Assembly: GCF_028737315.1 (NCBI RefSeq)
Contig: NZ_JAQZAO010000013.1
Span: 1-64,000 of the forward strand
Length of the DNA stretch: 64,000 nucleotides
Direction: 5' to 3'
Source: Actinomycetospora lemnae
GTDB lineage: Bacteria > Actinomycetota > Actinomycetes > Mycobacteriales > Pseudonocardiaceae
A program made the position numbers and the translations under genes. Below, piece by piece: positions 40,201-47,492 of this stretch (the first letter of the stretch is position 1; each line of letters opens with the position of its first letter). The notes under the pieces were generated by a model. That model did no database searches and had not been told where the DNA came from. It saw nothing but the letters and a program-made list of their open reading frames with translations.

Positions 40201-41885
40201 TGCCGATCCGCGAGGTGCTCGCGACCGTCGCGCCGCGCCCGGACGCGTTCGACGTCGTCATCGTGGACGAGGCCAGCCAGGCCGACCTGACCAGCCTGTT
40301 CCTGCTCTGGCTCGCGCCCCGGGTGATCGTCGTCGGCGACGACCGGCAGTGCACACCCGCGGACGTCGCCGGCGGGTCGCTCGAGCCCGCGTTCGCGCGT
40401 CTGGAGACCGACCTGCCCGAGGTGCCGTTCTACCTGCGCAGCCAGTTCACGCCGCGGGCCAGCGTCTTCTCGGTGTTCCGGGCGACGTTCGGGCCGCCGA
40501 TCCGGCTGCGCGAGCACTTCCGGTCGATGCCCAAGATCGTGGGGTGGTCGTCGCGGGAGTTCTACGCAGGGCCGGGCGAGGCGGACGCGCCGCTGGTGCC
40601 GCTGCGCCAGTTCGGGGCCGACCGCCTGCCGCCGCTGCGCGCGACGTTCGTGCCGGACGCCGCCGTGCGCGGCCAGGGGTCGTCGCTGGCGAACGACGCC
40701 GAGGCGGCCGCGCTCGCCGACGCCGTCGCGCGCTGTGCCGCCGACCCCGCCTACGCCGGCGCGACGTTCGGGGTGGTCGTGCTGCAGGGCCACGGGCAGG
40801 TCGAGCTCGTCGAGGGCCTGCTGCGCGAGCGGCTCGACGTCGAGACGTGGGAGCGTCGCCGGCTGCGGGTCGGCGTGGCCGCGGACTTCCAGGGCGACGA
40901 GCGCGACGTCGTGTGGCTCTCCATGGTGGTCGCGCCCGGCCACCGCTTCGTGGCCCTGACGGCCGAGCGCTACCGGCAGGCGTTCAACGTCGCGGCGTCG
41001 CGGGCGCGCGACCAGATGTGGCTGTTCCACTCGGTGCACGCCGAGGACCTCGCCGAGACCGACCTGCGCCGCAAGCTCCTCGAGCACGTCACCGCGAGCG
41101 AGCCCGACGGCTCCGCGGGCGCGCCGGAGAACCGGCCCGCGCCCGCCGAGGTGGACCGCGAGCACCGGCACCCGGCGTTCGGCAGCCTGTTCGCGCAGCG
41201 GGTGTTCGCCGACCTCTCCGACCTCGGGTTCGCCGTCGTCCCGCAGGTGGAGGTGCACGGGCGGGTGCTCGACCTCGTCGTCACCGGCGCGAGCGGGCGG
41301 CTGGCGGTCCTCTGCGACGGCGACGAGACGCGCCGCCCGGCCACCCGCGCCGACGTCGAGGCCGAGCACGACCTGCGCCGCTGCGGCTGGCCCGTGGTCC
41401 GCGTGGCCGAGTCCCGCTACCTGGGCGACCCGGAGGGTGCGATCACCCCGGTGCTCGAGGCCGCGGCGGCCGCCGGGATCACGCCCTCGGCGCCGACCGG
41501 TCCGCTCGCCGTCGTCGAGTCCGCGCCGGGGGACCACACCGAGTACCGGCCGCGGCGCGGGCGCTCGGGGCGCGCGGTGATCGGTGCCGACGCGTCGGAG
41601 GCCCCCGAGTCGCTCGACGACCTCGTCGCCGACCTCGCCGCCCAGGGCTTCCCGCCGCCGCGCCGCGACGCGCGCGTGCACGACCCCCGCGGCGGCGGCG
41701 TGCTCACCGACGCCGAGGCCCTGTGGCCGACGGGGATCAGCCGCCGGGCCCTCGCGCCGCCGGTCCTCCTCGCGCCCGAGGTCCGCGACCCGGCCCGCGA
41801 GCGCCTCCGCGACCTCGGCTACCAGGTCTTCACGACCGTCGCCGACGTCCGCGCCCACCTCGCCGCCTCCGCCGAGCGCGCCTGA
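37296..41885 (+). CDS. Large SF1 helicase with degenerate C-terminal nuclease-like domain
   Basis: 1529 residues. Walker A GPPGTGKT is at 315-322, Walker B VIVDEASQAD has Asp991-Glu992, and GDDRQCTPA, REHFRSMPKIV, VAADFQGDERDVVWLSMV and YRQAFNVAASRARDQ complete the SF1 (Dna2/UPF1-like AAA_11/AAA_12) set. About 650 helical residues separate the two Walker motifs. After 1285 comes a PD-(D/E)XK-like domain of the very-short-patch/DUF559 (MTES_1575) type: FAQRVFADLSDLGF, Asp1326 in LDLVV, then LAVLCDGD, where the usual Glu is Leu1339. The nuclease may therefore be inactive. The last ~150 residues are unassigned. The start has GGAGGGAGG upstream. Relatives are often found in defence islands. Confidence 0.8.
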   Translation: MVVGVPQEPAGAAASPQDLPEHDPALRDRVQRFVGVLRRVALARARPVRHTRHHVGELPLVEVADQAAVRRPREAGDELLRAPADGPMRATFDALFDLMRAAADQPEAVELVLAGGLLHAPDHDVRVHLLTRPVRIERDGDAMVVTLAGDATRWEDEELLVGTGLVDDTAPAEQQAPASPLDPDLVGILAGWADRHLRVEHVCGDDWIGPTGPDIALVPAPALLARRRGAAALRTFYDAMVADLADTGADAARPLPVGLAQLVAAIEPVDRAAWLARTGHDEPPVTDPLFPLPVGAAQGRILGRLGRDSGVVVEGPPGTGKTHTIANLLCALLVEGRRVLVTSEKAQALRVLRDKLPPEMRDLCVSLADADEDPGLGAGIAGLATRSTEFDLDEADRAVADLGARRDALLAERESALDALVAERAAETAVQRDLGPGMTGTRAEVVRRLRSARERDGWLAEVVGPDVALPATPPLSGDEFRTLRALLATETPARRERARQVLPPPVELPPEDHVADLAATVLRGLDATSGDVGPLVAALGGLPPDAAAHLPAVSRRVADALAELDDTGDDAAWAHGVADAVLSGRAGHLWGRATDGLRAVDALLEHDRRAGPAQVRVEESVDVAAAAPVFERFAAFLADGGTTRRMFKPDEQKAVEPHLAGIHLHGAEASTVSGASAIAHHLRILEITDRLSEGFGPLGRPLRRAEHRAMLVEQVLTLRATCLAVGRVLTAAVAVRRLLAALPPAERPRVDSLARLRAFATLTLDVDDHRAAELARAELDEVVERVEGGVPPERQAPELVAVLDALRRRDADAYTDAVAAVESAHAEARDQRRLDALADRLERAAPGVVALLRAHAAEPWPEREERLEHAWAYARAAARTRQWAAAEDAPDRLADLDVELARLTAKLAAARAWRACLGRITAEQMRALQSHRASVAAVGRGTGRHADHYRAAAREAVEVARDAVPAWVMPIREVLATVAPRPDAFDVVIVDEASQADLTSLFLLWLAPRVIVVGDDRQCTPADVAGGSLEPAFARLETDLPEVPFYLRSQFTPRASVFSVFRATFGPPIRLREHFRSMPKIVGWSSREFYAGPGEADAPLVPLRQFGADRLPPLRATFVPDAAVRGQGSSLANDAEAAALADAVARCAADPAYAGATFGVVVLQGHGQVELVEGLLRERLDVETWERRRLRVGVAADFQGDERDVVWLSMVVAPGHRFVALTAERYRQAFNVAASRARDQMWLFHSVHAEDLAETDLRRKLLEHVTASEPDGSAGAPENRPAPAEVDREHRHPAFGSLFAQRVFADLSDLGFAVVPQVEVHGRVLDLVVTGASGRLAVLCDGDETRRPATRADVEAEHDLRRCGWPVVRVAESRYLGDPEGAITPVLEAAAAAGITPSAPTGPLAVVESAPGDHTEYRPRRGRSGRAVIGADASEAPESLDDLVADLAAQGFPPPRRDARVHDPRGGGVLTDAEALWPTGISRRALAPPVLLAPEVRDPARERLRDLGYQVFTTVADVRAHLAASAERA

Positions 41886-41891
41886 CCCGGG

Positions 41892-41951
41892 GTGCCAGCG
41901 AAGTGCCGTCGCTGACGTTGAGTGTCCGTATCGGTACTTCGATCACCGAGG
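41892..41951 (+). repeat. 60-bp intergenic repeat, copy 2 (after the helicase gene)
   Basis: 58/60 identical to 30543-30602 and placed six bases after the helicase stop codon, exactly filling the gap to the convergent EcsC gene stop at 41956. Confidence 0.75.
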
Positions 41952-41955
41952 GCGC

Positions 41956-42669
41956 TCAGGCGGCGAGCATCCCGCGCTCGCGGAGGTAGCGCGCCCGGTA
42001 GTGCCGCTCGGCGTCGTCCACCACCCGCGCCAGCAGCCGCGCGCCCAGGTAGGCCCCGAGCGCCGCGTCGAGCACCGGCCCCACGGTCGGCACCAGCCGC
42101 ACGAGCTCCGTCGGCCCCCGCTGCACCGACAGCCGCATGACGACCAGCGCCGCGAGGTGCCGCCGGTCGCCCTCGGTCGTCCCGCCGAGCGAGGTCGCGA
42201 CGAGCGCCAGCACCGCGGTCCTCTCGTCCTCCGACCGCGCCGCGAACCCGAAGTGCGCCCCGACGTGCGACACCGCGCGCACGCACGTCGCCGTCGTCAG
42301 CAACGAGTCCAGGCCCAGCGCCCCGATCACCCCCACCACCGGCGCCCACCGGCCCGCCCCGAGCAGCCCGGTGACCAACCCGGTCGCGCCCGCCTGCACC
42401 GCGCCGACCACCGCGTAGATCCGCGCGAACGGCGGCGCCTCCTCGAGGACGTCGTCAGCCGGCTCGTCGTCGCGCTCGCGCCCGAGGAGCACCCGCGCCG
42501 GGTCGAGCGTCGCGTGCCCGAGCCACTCCCCGGCCGCGCCCGCCACGGCGGCGACGTCGCCCGGCGCAGGCAGGGCGCGCACCCAGCCCCGCACCGTCTC
42601 GACCACGCCGGCGAGCCGGCTCGGCGGATCTCCCGGAGCCGGACCGACGGGCGCGACGAGGGCGGTCAT
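41956..42669 (-). CDS. EcsC-family protein, short form
   Basis: 237 residues. The core IYAVVGAVQAGATGLVTGLLG, VIGALGLDSLLTTATCVRAVSHVGAHFGF and LVPTVGPVLDAALGAYLGARLLARVVDDAERHY matches the EcsC family: Gly/Ala-rich hydrophobic helices with a VGAVLDA-type block. The family has no proven biochemical role; the namesake is linked to an ABC transporter in Bacillus. ATG at 42669 follows TAGCGT by 8 bases (leaderless type). A longer paralogue lies next upstream on the same strand. Confidence 0.72.
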   Translation of the reverse strand: MTALVAPVGPAPGDPPSRLAGVVETVRGWVRALPAPGDVAAVAGAAGEWLGHATLDPARVLLGRERDDEPADDVLEEAPPFARIYAVVGAVQAGATGLVTGLLGAGRWAPVVGVIGALGLDSLLTTATCVRAVSHVGAHFGFAARSEDERTAVLALVATSLGGTTEGDRRHLAALVVMRLSVQRGPTELVRLVPTVGPVLDAALGAYLGARLLARVVDDAERHYRARYLRERGMLAA

Positions 42670-42677
42670 CCCGCCTG

Positions 42678-42683
42678 ACGCTA
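42678..42683 (-). promoter_or_regulatory. -10 element TAGCGT of the short EcsC gene
   Basis: Minus-strand TAGCGT, 8 bases before the ATG at 42669. The 101-bp gap to the other EcsC stop contains nothing else that I recognise. Confidence 0.4.
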
Positions 42684-42770
42684 GGTCGCCGGGACGGGGC
42701 GCGGAGATCCGTGACGTGCCCGACCGGTGGCCGCCGGATGAACGCCCGGTGGACGCTGGGCCGAACGGGC

Positions 42771-43835
42771 TCAGGCCCCGGCGAAGATCTCGTCGCCCTC
42801 GTCGTCCATGTCGTCGCCGCCGTCGTCGGCCTCGCCGTCGACGTAGGGCTGGTAGGTCGCCGGGTCGAACGGCAGGTCGACGCCGAACGGCAGCTCGTAC
42901 TTGTCGTGCAGGAAGCGCTCGCGGTAGAGGTGCTCGGCGGTGTCGACCACCTTCGCGAGCAGCCGCGCCGACAGCACCGCCCCGACCCCGATCCCCAGCA
43001 CGGGCACCAGCTGCGCGATCTCCCGCTGCCCGATCTGGCCCAGCAGGCGCTGGTAGACCGCGTGCCCGAGCCGCTTGATCTGCGCCTGCTGCTGCTTGCG
43101 CTTCTGGTTCTCCTCGGTCTTCGCGTGGATCAGCTCGGCGAGCTCCTGGTACGCCGCGGGGGAGTCCTCGTCGGAGGACAGCCCGACCGACAGCACCGCG
43201 AGCGCGATGATCTGCTCGGACCGCTTCGTGCCGTCGTAGCCGTGGTAGGCCGCGACGTGCGCGACCGCGCGCGTGCAGGACGCCACCGTGAGCAGCGTGT
43301 CGCCGGTCAGCGTCGCCACCATGACCGCGATCCCGGGGATGCTGCCGAGCCCCGCGCCGGTGGTGCCGCCGGCTGCGGCCGTCACGCCCGTGCTGGTGAG
43401 GAAGCCGGTGACACCGCCCTGGACGCCGGCGAACACGGTGTAGCCGAGGTCGAGGCGCGGCATCACGGTCTCGACGTCGGCGATGTCGAGGCGGCGGATG
43501 TGCTTGAAGTCGGTGACGTCGTGGCCGTGCTCGCGGAAGTCGGCGAACACCGCGTCGCGACGCAGCGTGGCCGCGCCCGCCCCGGCACCGGCCGCGGCGA
43601 GCTGGTGGAGCACGCCCTGCACGCTCTCGTCGACCTGGGACACGCCCGGCACCCGGCGCAGCAGCGACGTCACCTCGCTGCGGATGCCGGCGATGCCGTG
43701 GACGACCGGGCTGAAGAGCCCGGACGGTCTCTGCAGCTCCCGGTCCTTCCACTGCACGACCTCGCGCCAGCGCTCCGCGTCGGCAGGGGAGACGTCCGGC
43801 GTGGGGCGGGGGACGTCGTCCGTCGTCGCGCTCAC
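42771..43835 (-). CDS. EcsC-family protein, long form
   Basis: 354 residues. It shares with its shorter neighbour the blocks TVFAGVQGGVTGFLTSTG, VATLTGDTLLTVASCTRAVAHVAAYHGY and LVPVLGIGVGAVLSARLLAKVVDTAEHLYRERFL, so the two genes are paralogues. It has an extra N-terminal 60-residue region, a charged insert (HAKTEENQKRKQQQAQIK) and an acidic tail (EADDGGDDMDDEGDE). The GTG at 43835 lies 7 bases after TACCGT. The hydrophobic centre suggests membrane association. Confidence 0.75.
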   Translation of the reverse strand: MSATTDDVPRPTPDVSPADAERWREVVQWKDRELQRPSGLFSPVVHGIAGIRSEVTSLLRRVPGVSQVDESVQGVLHQLAAAGAGAGAATLRRDAVFADFREHGHDVTDFKHIRRLDIADVETVMPRLDLGYTVFAGVQGGVTGFLTSTGVTAAAGGTTGAGLGSIPGIAVMVATLTGDTLLTVASCTRAVAHVAAYHGYDGTKRSEQIIALAVLSVGLSSDEDSPAAYQELAELIHAKTEENQKRKQQQAQIKRLGHAVYQRLLGQIGQREIAQLVPVLGIGVGAVLSARLLAKVVDTAEHLYRERFLHDKYELPFGVDLPFDPATYQPYVDGEADDGGDDMDDEGDEIFAGA

Positions 43836-43842
43836 ACCCGCG

Positions 43843-43848
43843 ACGGTA
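43843..43848 (-). promoter_or_regulatory. -10 element TACCGT of the long EcsC gene
   Basis: Minus-strand TACCGT is separated from the GTG at 43835 by 7 bases, giving a leaderless start. Confidence 0.45.
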
Positions 43849-43870
43849 CCCACAGGGAGCACACACGACC

Positions 43871-44455
43871 TCATCGGTGACGTGACGTGCGGATGTCGAG
43901 CGACCCGTCCGGGTGACGACGGACGATGACGTCCGCGGCGCCCGGCAGCCCCTCGCGCTCCGCGAGCGCCTGCTCGGTGCGGCGCCACGCGTCCCGATGG
44001 GGCGCGTAGAGCGGCCAATCCTCGCGGGTGCGCAGCCGCCGTTCCCTCTCCGGCGGGTCGGCGTCGACCCACACCGTCAGGGCGTGGTGATGGCGCAGCG
44101 ACCGGGCCCCGGCGCCGCAGCCCTCGAGGGCGACGACGCGCGTGGTCACCGGCCGCTCCTGCTCCGGGCCCTCGCGCTCGTGCTCCCAGTCCCACGGCCG
44201 CCAGCACGGTGTCCCGCCGCGGCGGAGCGGCGCGACCAGGCCGTCCAGCACTCGACCCGGCGCCGCGGCCAGCCCCTCCCAGCCGAGGTAGAACTCCTCG
44301 ATCGAGACGACGGTGACGTCCTCGTGCTCGGCCAGTTCCCCTGCCAGCGCGGTCTTGCCGGCGCCGGAGAAGCCGTCGATGCCGACCAGGATCGTGGTGC
44401 CGGCCGACGGCGGGAGCGAGGCGAGGTGGTCGGCGAAGGTGCGGGATGTGGTCAC
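43871..44455 (-). CDS. P-loop kinase, uridine-kinase-like
   Basis: 194 residues. Walker A is GFSGAGKT (28-35) in a TTILVGIDGFSGAGKTALA context, typical of the uridine kinase/phosphoribulokinase group, followed by SIEEFYLGWEGL in the place of the DDFY acceptor motif. WVDADPPERERRLRTREDWPLY is the usual C-terminal block of such kinases. It likely phosphorylates a small hydroxylated substrate. It overlaps the DUF3558 lipoprotein stop by four bases (GTGA), so it is translated with two secretion-related genes. Confidence 0.78.
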   Translation of the reverse strand: MTTSRTFADHLASLPPSAGTTILVGIDGFSGAGKTALAGELAEHEDVTVVSIEEFYLGWEGLAAAPGRVLDGLVAPLRRGGTPCWRPWDWEHEREGPEQERPVTTRVVALEGCGAGARSLRHHHALTVWVDADPPERERRLRTREDWPLYAPHRDAWRRTEQALAEREGLPGAADVIVRRHPDGSLDIRTSRHR

Positions 44456-45012
44456 TTCTGTGGCGCGGGTGGGAGGTTTGAGAGCACCGTCTCGACGGTG
44501 CGGCGCGCAGATTCACACGGGGTGGACCCGGCAGCCCGTCCGAGCGAGTACCAGGTCGTCTCGAAAGCTTGGCCCTGAGCCGCGCCGGCCGTGATGGTGC
44601 ATGCCGGGGCCGACGGTGCTGACTGCTGATAGACGACTGGCGCTCCCGCGATCTCGTCGGGACGGAATACAGCGAGCTGACGAGTGCGGTAGGTGTCGAC
44701 GAGCAGGTCTCGTTCCGCCCAGGGGGCCAGGCTCAGCGTCTGTCTCTGCTCCTCGTCGCTCCACGAGCACTGGCGGGTACCGGGCAGGTCAACGATCCGC
44801 GCCGTCGTCGGCGCGAGCCCCAGCGCGATGACCTGCTGGTCCGTCAGCATGTTCTCGCACGGATCCTCCGCGGCTCGTCGCAGATCGCGTGATGACGTCG
44901 GGAGCGGCGCTCCGAAGCGGCCGTCAGTCGGCGGAGGTGGAACCGTTGGTGCGGTCGAGCACGCGCACAGCGCGGTCAGGATCACGAGGGCGAGGACGAG
45001 TCGTCTACTCAC
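44452..45012 (-). CDS. DUF3558-like lipoprotein
   Basis: 186 residues. The signal peptide MSRRLVLALVILTALCAC ends at a lipobox-like LCAC (Cys18). The mature part has DPCENMLTDQQVIALGL and RQCSWSDEEQRQTLSL, the conserved cysteine-bearing blocks of DUF3558 (sensor-like lipoproteins of actinobacteria), then a third and fourth Cys in APACTI and STPCESARR. The GTG lies inside the end of the PE-like gene (8-base overlap). Function is unknown; the pairing with PE/ESX-type genes recurs in the group. Confidence 0.75.
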   Translation of the reverse strand: MSRRLVLALVILTALCACSTAPTVPPPPTDGRFGAPLPTSSRDLRRAAEDPCENMLTDQQVIALGLAPTTARIVDLPGTRQCSWSDEEQRQTLSLAPWAERDLLVDTYRTRQLAVFRPDEIAGAPVVYQQSAPSAPACTITAGAAQGQAFETTWYSLGRAAGSTPCESARRTVETVLSNLPPAPQK

Positions 45013-45418
45013 GAAGGCCGAGCCGGCTGCGGTTGGCGGCATCGATCTCTTCGTACGAGCGGAAGCCATCGCGAAGCGAGTCGATGAGGTCCTGAATCTG
45101 GTCTGCGCCCGCTTCCAGCGCTGCAACCAACGATCCCGGGCCGCCGGACGCGGCGATCCCCAGCATCCGCGCGGCGTCGACGCTCACCTGGTCGGCGGCC
45201 GGTGGGTCGACCTTGCCGAGGGCGAAGGCCTCATCGCGGATACTCAACAGCTCGACCTTCGCCTGCTCCAGCTCCCGGATCGCCTCGGGCGCGCGGGCCA
45301 GGTCGACGGTGAAGGCACCGCCACCCACCTCCGGCGGCCGGAACCGCGGCACCGTCGTCCCGTCGGGCAGGGACGCCGGGGAGTCGGCCTGCAGCGGCGG
45401 CGGCTGGGGCTCGGTCAC
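45005..45418 (-). CDS. PE-domain-like small protein
   Basis: 137 residues. After a Pro-rich 30-residue lead, FTVDLARAPEAIRELEQAKVELLSI...ALGKVDPPAADQVSVDAARML is a helical hairpin like the PE domain of ESX-secreted proteins. The second half (SLVAALEAGADQIQDLIDSLRDGFRSYEEID) is another helical pair. No YxxxD/E secretion tail is certain (FRSYEEID fits loosely). The GTG has GGGAGGGAGG 6 bases upstream. It is first of three overlapping genes with DUF3558 and a kinase. Confidence 0.6.
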   Translation of the reverse strand: MTEPQPPPLQADSPASLPDGTTVPRFRPPEVGGGAFTVDLARAPEAIRELEQAKVELLSIRDEAFALGKVDPPAADQVSVDAARMLGIAASGGPGSLVAALEAGADQIQDLIDSLRDGFRSYEEIDAANRSRLGLRE

Positions 45419-45513
45419 CTCGCCTCCCTCCCGTCGACCACCGTGTCGACCACCGTGTCGACACGGACGCTAGCGAGATCCCCGTCCACGCAGGGCCGAA
45501 TCGGGCGAGACCG

Positions 45514-46245
45514 TCAGAACGGCCGTCGCCGCCCAGCCGGTCCGCCGACCGCCGGGCGCACCTTCTCGCCCCGCGCCCGCTGCCCGGCCATCCGGAACGC
45601 CTCGACGACGAGGTCGCTGTTGCCTCGCCCCGTCGCCGCGTCGACCCGCGGGAACACCAGCGGGCTGGGGTGCGGAGCCGTCGCGACCGTCGCGTCCCGC
45701 AACGCCCCGGGCAGCCCCGCGCGCACGAGCCGCCGCCACGCGCGAGCGGCGGGCTTGCCCAGGAGCACGACCTCGGACGGGCCCGGGTCGAGCATCTCGA
45801 GCAGCTCGACCAGGTACGGCTGGGCCCGCACCGCCTCCTTCTCCAGGGAGCGCACCGGCTTGGCCGGGTTCGCGACCCACCACGGCACCACGTTCCAGTG
45901 CAGGGAGATGTCGTAGCCGAGCTTCGCCCGGTCGGCGGCGATGTAGGTGTTGTGCGCGGTGGGGTCGTCGTTGTGGCGACTGACGAACCCCGAGCCCTCC
46001 TCCGCCTCGCCCGACGGGTCCTGGAGCAGCACGAGCACGCGCGCCCCCTGTCCGGCGCTCGCCGGGTCGAAGTAGGGGAGGTTCTCGTAGGTGGTGTCCC
46101 GGACGTGGTCGACCCAGCGGTTGAGCTCGCCCACCGTGCCGTCGTAGCGCCGCGCCCAACGGTCGGCGTGGACGGCGGGGGCGAGGTCGCGGCTGAGCAG
46201 CTCGCCCCGCTTCTGGGCGAGCTCGTTCCACACCGGGCGCGCCAT
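45514..46245 (-). CDS. Uracil-DNA-glycosylase-fold protein
   Basis: 243 residues. VLVLLQDPSGEAEEGSGFVSRHNDDPTAHNTYIA, HWNVVPWWV and EVVLLGKPAARAWRRL followed by TAPHPSPLVF resemble the uracil-DNA-glycosylase-like superfamily: an Asp/Pro loop, an NVVP strand, an LLGxxA strand and an HPSP loop. The catalytic pattern is not that of classical Ung, so its DNA or nucleotide substrate is uncertain. The ATG overlaps the stop of the DDN-like gene by one base, so they are co-translated. Confidence 0.68.
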   Translation of the reverse strand: MARPVWNELAQKRGELLSRDLAPAVHADRWARRYDGTVGELNRWVDHVRDTTYENLPYFDPASAGQGARVLVLLQDPSGEAEEGSGFVSRHNDDPTAHNTYIAADRAKLGYDISLHWNVVPWWVANPAKPVRSLEKEAVRAQPYLVELLEMLDPGPSEVVLLGKPAARAWRRLVRAGLPGALRDATVATAPHPSPLVFPRVDAATGRGNSDLVVEAFRMAGQRARGEKVRPAVGGPAGRRRPF

Positions 46246-46658
46246 CAGCGTCGCTCGAGCAACACGACCGGGATCGTGCGGTCGGTCTTGGACTCGTAGC
46301 CCGCGAAGCCCGGGTAGTCCTGCTTCTGCTTCTCCCAGATCGGTGAGCGCTCGTCGGCGGCGAGGTCGCGGGCGCGGAGCTCGACGGTCTCGGTGCCGAT
46401 CTCGGCGCTGACGTCGGGGTGGGCGAGCAGGTTGTGGTACCAGTCGGGGTGGGTGTCGGCGCCGGCCTTCGACGCGAAGACCGCGTAGGAGTCGCCGACG
46501 GCCTGGTACATCATCGGTGTCACCCGCTCGGTGCCCGACTTCCGCCCGATGTGGTGCAGGAGGAGCAGCGGGGCGCCCTCGAAGTTGCCGCCGACCCGCC
46601 CCTCGTTGGCGCGGAACTCGTCGATGATCTGCTGGTTCCAGTCACTCACTCCCGCCAT
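46245..46658 (-). CDS. DDN/F420-type nitroreductase-family oxidoreductase
   Basis: 137 residues. WNQQIIDEFRANEGRVGGNFEGAPLLLLHHIGRKSGTERVTPMMY and PDWYHNLLAHPDVSAEIG are the two conserved blocks of deazaflavin (F420)-dependent nitroreductases related to mycobacterial Ddn. The split-barrel fold binds F420H2 and reduces quinones or other acceptors. The ATG at 46658 is the first sensible start. It overlaps the DUF3293 gene upstream by 17 bases. Confidence 0.85.
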   Translation of the reverse strand: MAGVSDWNQQIIDEFRANEGRVGGNFEGAPLLLLHHIGRKSGTERVTPMMYQAVGDSYAVFASKAGADTHPDWYHNLLAHPDVSAEIGTETVELRARDLAADERSPIWEKQKQDYPGFAGYESKTDRTIPVVLLERR

Positions 46659-47127
46659 CCTGCCCCTGGTCGCGGGCGTGGTCATGCGCGAGTTCCCACC
46701 CCAGGTCCACCGACGGCGCGTCGTCGCTGGCGAGCACGGTCCACGCCGTCGGGCTCCAGCGGAACACGGCGTCCTGTCCCCACGCCGCGCCGAGGGCCCG
46801 CGCCGCGTCGTCGTCGAGGCCCTCCACGAGCGCGCCCGCCTCGGCGTGCGACCCGTCCTCGGCGCCCGCGACGACGTGCCGGTGCCGGAGGCCGCGTGCG
46901 TCGAGCTCCGCCTCGAGACGGGCCTGCCGAGCGGCGTTCTCCGCCTCACCGAGCCGCGCGGGCCCGGGGTTGTGGGCGGTGACGACGTGGACGGGCGCGT
47001 CGAACGGGAAGACGCCCTCGACGTGGCCGGTCGTCCGGGGTCGCAGGAGCAGGGCGCGGCCGTGGAGATCGGGGATGCGCAGCACCGCGCGGGTGTAGTC
47101 GTCGGTGCGCGCGTCCCGGTCGTCCAT
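46642..47127 (-). CDS. DUF3293 domain protein
   Basis: 161 residues. VHVVTAHNPGPARLGEAENAARQARLEAELDARGL, HVVAGAEDGSHAEAGALVEGL and AWGQDAVFRW match DUF3293, a small family of unknown function. The stop overlaps the following gene, so the three genes (DUF3293, DDN-like, glycosylase-like) form one transcription unit. An earlier ATG at 47166 is possible; the one at 47127 gives a better N-terminus. Confidence 0.72.
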   Translation of the reverse strand: MDDRDARTDDYTRAVLRIPDLHGRALLLRPRTTGHVEGVFPFDAPVHVVTAHNPGPARLGEAENAARQARLEAELDARGLRHRHVVAGAEDGSHAEAGALVEGLDDDAARALGAAWGQDAVFRWSPTAWTVLASDDAPSVDLGWELAHDHARDQGQDGGSE

Positions 47128-47187
47128 GGCGTCGGGGATGGTGCCGCGAGCTGCGCGAAACCGCACCCGGCGCGGCGTCGCGTTGCC

Positions 47188-47193
47188 TACCGT
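47188..47193 (+). promoter_or_regulatory. -10 element TACCGT of the toxin operon, leaderless start
   Basis: TACCGT lies 8 bases before the GTG at 47202. It is within the 74-bp divergent gap to the DUF3293 gene. Confidence 0.4.
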
Positions 47194-47201
47194 CGCCGGT
47201 C

Positions 47202-47492
47202 GTGGCCGACGTGCAGGTGGTGATGCAGGCGCTGCTCGACGCGGCGCACGGCGTCGACGCCGTCATGGCGGAGCTCGCCCGCCACGACGTCGAGGACCTC
47301 GTGGACGACCCGAAGGCGTTCGGGCACGACGGCCTGGGGGCGGTTACGGCCGACTTCGCCGTGCGCTGGTCCCACGGGCTGGCGAACCTCACCGACGACG
47401 GCAACGCGCTGGCGCAGGGCCTGCAGGAGGCCGCGCGGACCTACGCGGAAGCCGAGGACCTCGCCGTCGAGCAGTTCCGCTGGGGGCGGTGA
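47202..47492 (+). CDS. EspC/WXG-like small ESX substrate
   Basis: 96 residues of helix-turn-helix hairpin type. MADVQVVMQALLDAAHGVDAVM and LTDDGNALAQGLQEAARTYAEAED resemble the EspC (DUF2580) type VII secretion partner: two helices with a polar turn and a final YAEAED (YxxxD) signal near the end. It is probably secreted as a dimer with the WXG domain of the next protein. It overlaps that gene as GTGA, so they are co-translated. Confidence 0.7.
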   Translation: MADVQVVMQALLDAAHGVDAVMAELARHDVEDLVDDPKAFGHDGLGAVTADFAVRWSHGLANLTDDGNALAQGLQEAARTYAEAEDLAVEQFRWGR

